A stretch of DNA of 64,000 nt. Source: Archangium primigenium (lineage in GTDB: Bacteria > Myxococcota > Myxococcia > Myxococcales > Myxococcaceae). The stretch is taken from positions 620,001 to 684,000 of the forward strand of contig NZ_JADWYI010000001.1 in assembly GCF_016904885.1 (NCBI RefSeq). The letters are read 5' to 3'. Positions within the stretch are counted from its first letter, which is position 1. Each line of letters starts with the position of its first letter. A program made the translations under genes and the position numbers. Under the pieces are notes generated by a model. It ran no database searches and had not been told where the DNA came from. It saw nothing but the letters and a program-made list of their open reading frames with translations. This document shows positions 26,876 to 35,652 of this stretch, piece by piece.

Positions 26876-27970
26876 CTACGTTGTCCCCAAGTTGTCCACA
26901 AGTGCGCGAGGCGCCTCGGGGGGCAGGGACAGGGTGAGGGAGGAGAAGAGCAGCTTGAGGGCCCAGTCGCGGGCGACCATGAGCTTGGTGGCGCCGAGCA
27001 CCCAGCGCACGGTGCGCCGGGACACCTTCACGGGCTTCTTCTCCAGCACGGCGGCGTTGCCGTGCAGCTTGCGCAGCGTCATGACGGCGAGGAACAGGGG
27101 CCAGAGGCAGAACAGGCGCAGGCCGTGCTCCTCGCGCGGCAGCTGCATCACGTAGTCGAAGGCCTGGCGCAGCTCGCGGTGGGCCACCGCCACGAGCTGG
27201 CCGTGGGCGCGCATGGCGGCGCCCCGGTGCGCGGGCTCCAGCAGCGTCTCGGGCGTCAGGCCGTGCTGGGCGAGCAGGGTCCGGGGCAGCCAGCAGCTGC
27301 CGCGCTCCAGGTCCTCGCGCACGTCCTTGAGGATGTTGGTGAGCTGCAGCGCGTTGCCGAACGCCACCGAGCGCGGCTCCAGCCGGGCGGCGCGCCGGGC
27401 CACCTCGGGCGAGTACCACTGGAAGAGCCGGGTGAGCATCTCGCCCACCGTGCCCGCCACGTAGTAGCAGTACTCGATCGTCTCCTCGAGGCTCTCCAGG
27501 CCCAGGCCCCCCGCGGACGCGCGGCCCTTGGCGCCCATGCGGCCCATGCCCTCGGACATGATGCGCACGCACTGGGCCACGTGCTCGCGCACCGGCGGCG
27601 CGTGCAGGGCCAGGCCCCGGAGCACCTGCGGCAGGCCCTCCACCAGGCGCACCTCGGCCTCGGGGGCCTGGGCGCGCAGCACCCCCACCGCGCGCGCGGT
27701 GAAGCGCAGGGCCTCGGGCTCCCAGCCCTCGGGCAGGGTGCACAGCCGGGCGAACTCCGTGAGCAGCTCCTCGCTCGCGGGGCCGTGCGCCTCGTCCTCC
27801 AGGGTGTCGGCGACGCGGCACAGCAGGTAGGCCACCGTCACCGCCGTGTCCAGGGGCGCGGGCAGCACGGGGATGTTCAGCGCGAAGGTGCGCGACACCG
27901 CGGGCAGCACCTCGCGGCAGAAGCGCAGGGCGGACGAGGACTCCAGCGGCGGGGTCAAGGCCAACTCCAA
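26876..27970 (-). CDS. Squalene synthase (eukaryote-like type)
   Basis: I chose TTG at 27970 because AGAGG lies 7 bases upstream; GTG at 28033 would add 21 residues. The 364-residue product has the two aspartate motifs of trans-prenyl head-to-head synthases, DTLEDE near residue 65 and DVREDLERG near residue 210. It also has YCYYVAGTVGEM, the pattern of squalene synthase rather than bacterial phytoene synthase. It should join two farnesyl diphosphates to give squalene, feeding hopanoids or sterols, which some myxobacteria make. No cyclase gene is in the window. The C-terminal half is hydrophobic, consistent with membrane attachment. The last codons contain DnaA-box-like TTGTCCACA (26892-26900). 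Confidence 0.82.
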   Translation of the reverse strand: MELALTPPLESSSALRFCREVLPAVSRTFALNIPVLPAPLDTAVTVAYLLCRVADTLEDEAHGPASEELLTEFARLCTLPEGWEPEALRFTARAVGVLRAQAPEAEVRLVEGLPQVLRGLALHAPPVREHVAQCVRIMSEGMGRMGAKGRASAGGLGLESLEETIEYCYYVAGTVGEMLTRLFQWYSPEVARRAARLEPRSVAFGNALQLTNILKDVREDLERGSCWLPRTLLAQHGLTPETLLEPAHRGAAMRAHGQLVAVAHRELRQAFDYVMQLPREEHGLRLFCLWPLFLAVMTLRKLHGNAAVLEKKPVKVSRRTVRWVLGATKLMVARDWALKLLFSSLTLSLPPEAPRALVDNLGTT

Positions 27971-28435
27971 GGGCGAACCTCTCCGTGGCTCCGGGACTGG
28001 CCCATGCGCGGGCTCGAGCACGGGGGCCGACACGGGTCCATCGATCTCCCAGCGCTGAGTCACGGATGGCGGCCTTACTCCAACCGGGCCCCCGGGTGCA
28101 CGCACTCCCTTCGCCCATCGCTCGTCCCCGGCCCGCCCCGCCCGGGAGCCCCCGGCCAGGCGAGCCCTCTCCAGGCTCCCTCCCGCGCCCTGGGCCCGCC
28201 CCCCGGGGTCCTCCCGCCGTCCACCCCCGGACGCCGCCTTGGAGGCAGGGCGGGCCCTTCGCGGCCCTTTAACGGGCATCCAGGCGGCCGGGCCTCCCGT
28301 CCTCCGTCCGGCCTCGCCTTCAGGCTTCAGGGCCTGGAGTCCGGGTATTTCTACGGGACCCCCGCTTCCCACCCCCGCCAACCCCCCGGAATCACTCGGA
28401 GCGGCCCCGGTACGCTTCTGGCAATCCCAGGAGTC
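27971..28435. other. Intergenic, no gene recognised
   Basis: This 465-base GC-rich gap lies between divergent genes. Continuous open frames are composition artefacts. It should contain the promoters for the squalene synthase and the small gene at 28436. No inverted repeat or clear -35/-10 pair stands out. Confidence 0.4.
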
Positions 28436-28723
28436 ATGGCTTTCACTCAATCCACGATTCGTGAGCCGCAGCCGTCCGCGTTCACGGTCTACATTCCGGC
28501 GGCCCTCCAGACGGAGTTGGAGGAGCTGCGGTCCGACACGCGGCACCTGCTCATCGGGGAGCTGTTCCGGCTGGCGGCCCAGTCCGGGCGCGAGCGGAGC
28601 CTCTTGCCGCGCTTCGGCCCGGTGACCCTGGAGTTCCAGCTGTCCGGGTGCGACGTCACCCTGGAGCTCGACGCGGCCCGGGCCCGCCTGACCCTGGTGG
28701 CCCTGCGCGATGCCCTGCACTGA
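28436..28723 (+). CDS. Small unrecognised protein with RelE-like topology
   Basis: ATG at 28436 follows CAGGAG and gives 95 residues (MAFTQSTIREPQPSAF). The order of elements is a strand (FTVYIP), a long helix (ALQTELEELRSDTRHL; GELFRLAAQ) and C-terminal strands (VTLEFQLSG, DVTLELD, RLTLVALRDAL). That resembles the RelE/ParE toxin layout, but key catalytic residues are not identifiable and no antitoxin gene is adjacent. The fold is an inference from pattern only. The gene is followed by the DnaA-box cluster. Confidence 0.6.
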   Translation: MAFTQSTIREPQPSAFTVYIPAALQTELEELRSDTRHLLIGELFRLAAQSGRERSLLPRFGPVTLEFQLSGCDVTLELDAARARLTLVALRDALH

Positions 28724-28765
28724 GGCGGGGCGCTCCGGGTCCGGGGACTCCCGTCCGGGGGCCGG

Positions 28766-29015
28766 TTGTCCACAGTCCGAGGTTGTCCCCAGGCCCCTCT
28801 GTTTCTGTACGGGTTGAAGAGTGATCTTGATCTATTAGGGGTGACAGCAGGGGGTGTGGACTTGTGGAAAAGTCCGTAAGCACCCGAGACCCTTGAGCTT
28901 TCTCGGATATGCTACATGTGGGGAAGTTGGAGCTTTTCCCCCGCCATCCACAGGCTGGGGATCAGCCGGGGACTTATCCACAGGGCGGGGGGAGTCCATC
29001 CACAGGCCGTCCACA
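28766..29015. other. Cluster of DnaA-box-like sites (candidate origin or DnaA-regulated region)
   Basis: Seven copies of the DnaA core TCCACA, or its complement, lie in 250 bases of intergenic DNA. TTATCCACA (28974-28982) and TTTTCCACA (minus, 28863-28871) match the consensus TTWTNCACA perfectly. TTGTCCACA (28766-28774), CCATCCACA (28944-28952 and 28996-29004), CCGTCCACA (29007-29015) and a reverse AAGTCCACA (28855-28863) are weaker. An AT-richer segment (about 28800-28842, with GATCTTGATCTATTAG) lies between them and could unwind. No dnaA, dnaN or gyrB gene is in the window. Confidence 0.6.
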
Positions 29016-29040
29016 GGGGTGTGGGCTATGCTGCGCGGCC

Positions 29041-30759
29041 ATGTCCCATCCCAACGAGAGCGCCGATCCGCACCGGGGCGCGCGCATCGGCCGCTACCAG
29101 GTGATTTCCCAACTCTCCGTGGGCGGCATGGCGGAGCTGTTCCTGGGCTTCACCTCGGGGCCCGGGGGTTTTCGCAAGTACGCGGCCATCAAGCGCGTGC
29201 TCCCGGATGCCCGGAGCGACTCGCAGTTCGAGCAGATGTTCCTGGACGAGGCGCGCATCACCGCGGCGCTCAACCATCCGAACATCGGGCAGGTGTTCGA
29301 GCTGGGCCGGGATGACGAGGGCCTGTTCCTGGCCATGGAGTTCATCGCGGGGCAGAACCTGGAGCAGGTGCAGAGCGTGTGCGCCCGGCGCGAGGTGCCG
29401 CTGCCGCTGGGCTTCGGCCTGTCGGTGGTGCGCGACATCTGCCTGGCGCTGCACTCCGCGCACGGCTTCACCACGCCCGCGGGCAAGCCCTTCCCCATCA
29501 TCCACCGGGACGTGGCGCACAAGAACGTGATGGTGACGTACGAGGGCGAGGTGAAGCTGCTCGACTTCGGCATCGCCAAGGCCCGCGGGGGCCGCTCGCA
29601 CACCATGGCGGGCATGGTGAAGGGCACCACGGGCTACATGTCCCCGGAGCAGGTGCGGGGCGAGCCGCTCGATGGGCGCAGCGACCTGTTCGCCGTGGGT
29701 GTCATGCTCCACGAGCTCATCACCGGGGGGCGCCTGTTCGCGGGCCACTCGGAGGTCCAGGAGATGAAGCTCATCCTGGACGCGGAGATCCCCGAGCCCG
29801 TGTGCCGCACGGAGGCCATGCCCCCGGGGCTGGTGGCGGTGGTGTACCGGGCGCTCGAGCGCAAGCGGGACGAGCGCTACGCCAACGGCCGGGAGATGGC
29901 GCGCGCCCTCGAGGCCGCGGCCGGCGGGCGGCTCTTCGACGCCGAGCAGCGCGCGGCCTTCATGGCCGAGCACTTCCACAAGCAGAAGGAGAACACCCGC
30001 CGCCTGCTGGAGAGCGCCGACGGCATCCCGGACACGGCCGGGTCCGAGGATGAGCCGTTCGCGCCCACGGCGCTCCGGCCCGCCGCGCCCGCGCCCGCGC
30101 CCGCCCCCCGGCGCAAGCCGGCGCCCTCGGCGGAGTCCTCCCAGGGCGTGCTCACCCCGGGGCGCCGGGTGCCCGCCGTGCGCGCGGCCCCGTCGGCCCC
30201 CCCGACCGAGTCCCACGCGATGGCCTCCGCCCCGGCCGCCCCCAACCCCCCGGCCGCCGCGAAGTCCCCGGCCCCGGTGTTCAAGCTGCTCTTGCTCCTG
30301 CTGGTGGCCGGAGGGCTGGGCCTGGCCGCGGTGGGCCTCGTCCAGATGGATCGCGCGGGGGTGGACGTGGGCACGCGCCTGACGCCCGAGGAGCTCTCCC
30401 CCATCACCCCCATCGCTCCCCGCGCGGGCTCGGCCCCGGCCGATGCCCCGAAGGACGCTCCGAGGGACGCCGCCCCCGCGCGCCCCGGTGAGGACGCCCC
30501 GGCCGACGCCGACGACGCCCCGGCGCGCCCGACCGGCAAGCAGGGCTGGCTCACCCTGGTGGTGATTCCGGAGGCGGAGGTGTCCCTCAACGGCCGCGTG
30601 CTGGGCAAGACGCCGCTGTTCAAGGTCCAGGTGCCCGCGGGCCAGCACCGCCTGCGCATCAAGGGCGCGGACGGCAAGCGGCGCGAGCTGTCGGTGCCCA
30701 TCGCCGCGGGCAAGACGGCCCAGTTCAAGCTGTCCCTGACGGACATTCCCGAGCGCTGA
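29041..30759 (+). CDS. Membrane Ser/Thr kinase with PEGA domain, second copy
   Basis: ATG at 29041 (MSHPNESADPHRGARIGRYQ) starts a 572-residue protein; the longer frame would run through the DnaA-box cluster. The kinase domain (about 15-285) has SVGGMAELFLG, HRDVAHKN, DFGIAK and SPEQ. A Pro/Ala-rich linker leads to a membrane segment near 413-435 (LLLLLLVAGGLGLAAVGLV) and a PEGA domain at about 500-570. It is a clear paralogue of the kinase at 23875, with a shorter linker. The FHA-containing sigma54 activator gene follows by 80 bases; FHA domains bind phosphothreonine, so that protein is a plausible partner. Confidence 0.92.
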   Translation: MSHPNESADPHRGARIGRYQVISQLSVGGMAELFLGFTSGPGGFRKYAAIKRVLPDARSDSQFEQMFLDEARITAALNHPNIGQVFELGRDDEGLFLAMEFIAGQNLEQVQSVCARREVPLPLGFGLSVVRDICLALHSAHGFTTPAGKPFPIIHRDVAHKNVMVTYEGEVKLLDFGIAKARGGRSHTMAGMVKGTTGYMSPEQVRGEPLDGRSDLFAVGVMLHELITGGRLFAGHSEVQEMKLILDAEIPEPVCRTEAMPPGLVAVVYRALERKRDERYANGREMARALEAAAGGRLFDAEQRAAFMAEHFHKQKENTRRLLESADGIPDTAGSEDEPFAPTALRPAAPAPAPAPRRKPAPSAESSQGVLTPGRRVPAVRAAPSAPPTESHAMASAPAAPNPPAAAKSPAPVFKLLLLLLVAGGLGLAAVGLVQMDRAGVDVGTRLTPEELSPITPIAPRAGSAPADAPKDAPRDAAPARPGEDAPADADDAPARPTGKQGWLTLVVIPEAEVSLNGRVLGKTPLFKVQVPAGQHRLRIKGADGKRRELSVPIAAGKTAQFKLSLTDIPER

Positions 30760-30838
30760 GAGCCGCCCCGTCGCGGGATTTCCAGCCTCCCGCGACGGCG
30801 GTGTCCCACGGCCATGAAGCGTGTTAGCGTGCCGGGCC

Positions 30839-32203
<1,365 letters not shown>

Positions 32204-32307
32204 GCACGGGGTGACGGGCCCACGAGGGCTCGTGCTATAGGTGCGAGCCGGGCCACCCTCCGGGGTGGCTTCGCCTCTTCCACCCGTCACCTCGAGGAAT
32301 CGCCGCC

Positions 32308-32655
32308 ATGTCCACCGACACCCCCGCGCAGCCCCAGAGCCCCTCGTCCCCGTCGCCGGACAAGCTGGCCATGCTGCGCCAGATGGAGGCGATGATGACC
32401 ACCTTCGCGCAGCTCGTGAAGCTCATCGCCCCCCAGCTCGCCGCGGCCCCCGAGAACACCCCCTCCCCCCAGGCCGCCGCCGAGGAGAGCAGCAAGGCCG
32501 TGCAGATGAGCCGCGCGCTCGTCGAGGGCGCCGACGAGCTCAAGGCCCTGCTCGCGCAGATCCCCGGCTCGGACCTCAAGGAGACCGCCCAGAAGCTCGG
32601 CAAGATCGTCGAGTCCACCTCGGCCCGCATCGACTCGATCGCCGCCCAGAAGTAG
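32308..32655 (+). CDS. Small unrecognised helical protein (115 aa)
   Basis: The product has a Ser/Pro/Gln-rich start and then long amphipathic helices (KLAMLRQMEAMMTTFAQLVK; AQKLGKIVESTSARIDSIAA). No signal peptide or known motif is seen. The gene lies 104 bases after the FHA activator gene. Two half-sites of the local palindrome flank its leader: GGTGACGGG at 32210-32218 and CCCGTCACC at 32283-32291. It is probably part of the same locus. Function unknown. Confidence 0.7.
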   Translation: MSTDTPAQPQSPSSPSPDKLAMLRQMEAMMTTFAQLVKLIAPQLAAAPENTPSPQAAAEESSKAVQMSRALVEGADELKALLAQIPGSDLKETAQKLGKIVESTSARIDSIAAQK

Positions 32656-32770
32656 CCCGAGGCGTCGCCTCGAACGTCGCCTCCGCTCCCACCCCGTGGG
32701 ACGCGCGCCAGGGCCTCCGGACTCCACCGGGGGCCCTGTGTCGTTTCCGGCCCCTGCCGCGCTTCCAAGC

Positions 32771-32806
32771 GGTGACTCGAGTCACCCGGTGGTGACTCCC
32801 GTCACC
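32771..32806. promoter_or_regulatory. Two enhancer-like palindromes upstream of a sigma54 promoter
   Basis: GGTGACTCGAGTCACC (32771-32786, a perfect 16-base palindrome) and GGTGACTCCCGTCACC (32791-32806) start 20 bases apart, about two helical turns. They end 134 bases before a sigma54 promoter, normal enhancer distance. Three more copies occur upstream of the M4 protease gene. The rest of this 336-base gap holds no gene. Confidence 0.7.
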
Positions 32807-32940
32807 AGGGCCCTCGCCCCGCCCAACCCTGGCCTTCGACGCGTCGCGTTCTCCTGAGAAGTGAGAGGGAGTCATGTTTTCGCCCACTTAGGCGCTGATG
32901 TATGCCTGATGTAGGCACATGAGGGTGACCTGTAGCTCCC

Positions 32941-32956
32941 TGGATTACCTTTTGCA
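32941..32956 (+). promoter_or_regulatory. Predicted sigma54 promoter
   Basis: TGGATTACCTTTTGCA carries the invariant GG and GC with the exact 10-base spacing and a perfect -12 block TTGCA. It lies 35 bases before the ATG at 32992. Confidence 0.68.
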
Positions 32957-32991
32957 GGGTGGAAGTGTGCACCCATCGCACAGAGGCATCC

Positions 32992-33996
32992 ATGGACCTC
33001 CAACTCGCATACACGGCCATTCCCCGGCGCACCCTGGGCTTCCGGTGGGTCAGTGAGCCGCGTCCGGAGCTGCTGCCGGCCCCGAAGAAGCGGGAGGAAG
33101 CGCCGGTGGCGCCCGTGTCCGCCGCGCCGGGAGCGGGCAAGGCCCCGGCCAAGGCGGAGCGCGAGAAGGCGGAGCGCAAGGCCGCGGGCCGCGCCGGGAG
33201 CGCGAAGGCCTCCGTGCCGCCCGTGCCCGAGGAGCCCGAGGGCCGCAAGCGCCTGCGGGCCGCGATCGCGGACCGGCTGGGGCGGGATTTGGCGGACGTG
33301 GTGCAGCGGCTGGAGGGCTTCCTGGCCAACGCGAGCGCGAGCCGCTCGGGCACGGTGAACCTGTCGCTGGTGCTCAGCGAGAGCTTCGTGGCCCAGGAGC
33401 TGTGGAAGGAGCCCCGGCGCTCGCCCGAGGCCCGGGCCCGCCTGGAGTTCACCCTGGGCCTGGGGCCCCGCACGTCCCCGGCGGAGCTGGGCGGCGCGCT
33501 CGTGGCCGAGGTGCACCGCGCCTTCACCGAGTTCCGCGAGGGCCCGGCCGGCCAGGAGGCCCTCGGGCGCTACGCGGACATGCTCGCGCGCTACGAGGCG
33601 TGCGGCGTGGCGCTGGTGCTGGCGGGCCACGACACGGGCCCCATGCTGGAGGAGGTCCAGCGCCTGGGCCTCGCGGTGGCGCCGGACTTCACCCGCTCGC
33701 TGCTCCTGGAGGAGCGCGTGCTGGCGGTGGGGCCGGGGGCGTCGCGCGGTGTCCTCGCGCCCACCCAGGTGCTCGTCGCGGGGCTGAGCACCCCCCAGCT
33801 CGGCATGGTCGTCGCCCAGCTGCGCCAGCTCAATCCTCGGCTCACCAACCGCCAGCTGCGGCACGTGCTCGTCACCGTGCTCAACGAGGTCCGCCACGAG
33901 CAGCCCCGCACCCTCGGCCGCGCCCAGGTCGAGCGCATGCAGGAGCTCGCTCGCCAGCTGCTCAGGCTGCAGGTGACGGGCTACCTCTGCGCGTGA
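32992..33996 (+). CDS. Unrecognised protein, paralogue of the next gene
   Basis: ATG at 32992 follows AGAGG; product 334 residues. The first 75 residues are a Lys/Ala/Pro-rich linker; there is no signal peptide. Residues of about 85-330 form a conserved module shared with the next gene: VNLSLVLSES, ELWKEP, an HRAFTEF/HQCFEEF segment, DTGPM, RSLL, VAGLS, QLG, VAQLR and LNPRLTN. The family is not one I can name. The module is helical and has no catalytic motif I can see. Its -24/-12 promoter and enhancer-like repeats lie directly upstream. The pair are probably co-transcribed (78-base gap). Confidence 0.75.
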   Translation: MDLQLAYTAIPRRTLGFRWVSEPRPELLPAPKKREEAPVAPVSAAPGAGKAPAKAEREKAERKAAGRAGSAKASVPPVPEEPEGRKRLRAAIADRLGRDLADVVQRLEGFLANASASRSGTVNLSLVLSESFVAQELWKEPRRSPEARARLEFTLGLGPRTSPAELGGALVAEVHRAFTEFREGPAGQEALGRYADMLARYEACGVALVLAGHDTGPMLEEVQRLGLAVAPDFTRSLLLEERVLAVGPGASRGVLAPTQVLVAGLSTPQLGMVVAQLRQLNPRLTNRQLRHVLVTVLNEVRHEQPRTLGRAQVERMQELARQLLRLQVTGYLCA

Positions 33997-34074
33997 ACAC
34001 CCGGCCGGGACCCCCCATGGAATCCCCTCGCGCTTGGGTGTACAAGAACACTCTCACGCAAGGGGTCCTCCATC

Positions 34075-35316
34075 ATGAGCGTCCGGTTGGGACAGCCGGC
34101 TCCGGGCATCGCGCCCCGTCCGCAGCAGCAGCAGCAGCAGGCGCTGACGAACAACCCCAAGGTGCGCGAGCGCGAGGACCCCCGCGCGAAGGACACCGGC
34201 AAGGGCTCCTCGGGCACGGGCAAGGCGGGCTCGGGTGACAAGTCCGTCTCCGGTGGGGGCGGCGGCGCCAAGGGACTGCGCAACCGCGACGGCATGGACA
34301 ACGGCGGCCAGGTCGGCGCCTGGAACGGCGGCGGCTTCAGCGGCGTCGAGGAGAACACCAACGCGCGCTTCAAGGCCCCCGCGGGCCGCGCTGGCGGCCC
34401 CGGCTCCCAGCAGCAGGCGCTCGCGGGCTACCCCCAGCGCGAGGGCATGCAGGCGCAGCACCTGCGCGAGTCGCCCCAAGCGGGCCAGCTGGATCTGCCG
34501 CGCGGCGAGCAGCAGCAGCAGCGCGGCGCGAGCGAGCGCGAGGGCCCCAACGCCGCCCAGCTCGCGCTCGAGGGCCGCGCCCGACTGCGCGCCGCGGTGC
34601 TGGAGCGCCTGCTCAACGGCATGAAGGACGTGCACGGGCGCTTGGCCAAGTTCCTCAAGACCCCGGGCCGCCTGGGCGTGGTGAACCTGTCGCTGGTGCT
34701 CAGCGAGAGCTCCCTCACCTACGAGCTGTGGAAGGAGCCCAGCGGCGTGCCCGAGCGCCGGGCCCGCATGGCCCAGACGCTCGGCGTGCCCGTGGAGGCG
34801 AGCGACGCGCAGCTCCTGCACGCGCTCACCGTCGAGGTGCACCAGTGCTTCGAGGAGTTCGTCTCCAGCCGCCCCGGCCGGGAGATCCGCGCGGAGTACG
34901 AGGCGGTGCTCGAGGGCTACGAGGCCGCGGGCGTGCTGCCGGTGATGCCGGGCTTCGACACCGGCCCCATGCAGGCGGAGCTCACGCGCGTGGGGCTGCC
35001 CCACGACAAGGACTTCGCCCGCTCGCTGCTCATCGATCCGCGCATCCTCGCGGTGGGCATCAGCCCGGATGACGGCGTGCCGCCCCAGGTCATGGTGGCG
35101 GGCCTGAGCGTGGCCCAGCTCGGCACCATCGTCGCCCAGCTGCGCCGGCTCAACCCCCGGCTCACCAACACCCAGGTGCTCAACCTGATGATGCTGGCCT
35201 CCACGGACATCAAGAAGGCCATGCGCAAGGCGATCGGCCAGTCCGAGGTGGATGGCGTGCAGGACATGGCGCGCCAGCTCTTGCGGCTGCAGGCCGTGGA
35301 GCTGCTCTTCCCCTGA
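34075..35316 (+). CDS. Unrecognised protein with Gln/Gly-rich head, paralogue of the previous gene
   Basis: The 413-residue product has a disordered-looking first 150 residues: a six-Gln run, Gly runs and scattered charged residues. The C-terminal 250 residues match the previous gene's module (NLSLVLSESS, YELWKEPSG, GFDTGPM, FARSLLID, VAGLSVAQLG, LNPRLTN). No export signal or enzyme motif is seen. It follows its paralogue closely and is likely under the same sigma54 promoter. A shared module with different heads suggests a structural or assembly role, but that is a guess. Confidence 0.75.
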   Translation: MSVRLGQPAPGIAPRPQQQQQQALTNNPKVREREDPRAKDTGKGSSGTGKAGSGDKSVSGGGGGAKGLRNRDGMDNGGQVGAWNGGGFSGVEENTNARFKAPAGRAGGPGSQQQALAGYPQREGMQAQHLRESPQAGQLDLPRGEQQQQRGASEREGPNAAQLALEGRARLRAAVLERLLNGMKDVHGRLAKFLKTPGRLGVVNLSLVLSESSLTYELWKEPSGVPERRARMAQTLGVPVEASDAQLLHALTVEVHQCFEEFVSSRPGREIRAEYEAVLEGYEAAGVLPVMPGFDTGPMQAELTRVGLPHDKDFARSLLIDPRILAVGISPDDGVPPQVMVAGLSVAQLGTIVAQLRRLNPRLTNTQVLNLMMLASTDIKKAMRKAIGQSEVDGVQDMARQLLRLQAVELLFP

Positions 35317-35403
35317 GGCGCGAAGCTGGACGCCGCCGTCCCCCGTGCTATTCGGGACGGCGCGCGTCGCGTGAAGGCCCCTCCCCGGGTCTCCGCCGCC
35401 CCT

Positions 35404-35487
35404 GGTGACTCCCGTCACCACCTGGTGACTCCCGTCACCCCCGCCGCCCCTCGGGGCTCCCCTTCCCTCCTGGTGACTCCCGTCACC
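35404..35487. promoter_or_regulatory. Three enhancer-like palindromes upstream of the M4 protease gene
   Basis: GGTGACTCCCGTCACC occurs identically at 35404-35419, 35424-35439 and 35472-35487. The first two are 20 bases apart, the same spacing as the pair at 32771-32806. The last copy ends 74 bases before a sigma54 promoter. The surrounding 336-base gap has no gene. Confidence 0.72.
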
Positions 35488-35561
35488 CCCCCCACCCCCG
35501 CCAGTCCCCGCGGTCCTCGTCAAATCAAGCACTTGCACGGAAGTAAGCATGATGCGGCATG

Positions 35562-35577
35562 TGGCACACATCATGCT
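35562..35577 (+). promoter_or_regulatory. Predicted sigma54 promoter
   Basis: TGGCACACATCATGCT has a perfect -24 block TGGCAC and the GC of the -12 block at exact spacing. It lies 75 bases before the protease ATG at 35653. Confidence 0.7.
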
Positions 35578-35652
35578 CTATGAGTCTTACATCAACGCCC
35601 CTCACTGAACGCCCCCTTCCTCCCGCCGGTCCCCACCTCGAAAGCGCTCGCC

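Noticed and set aside
34019-34040. Possible sigma54 site before the second paralogue gene
   Set aside because: The GG and GC are 9 bases apart instead of 10. The gene is more likely co-transcribed from 32941.
34123-34140. CAG repeat as a possible phase-variable tract
   Set aside because: It is a short trinucleotide run that stays in frame and encodes Gln in a disordered head. Slippage would not switch the gene off.
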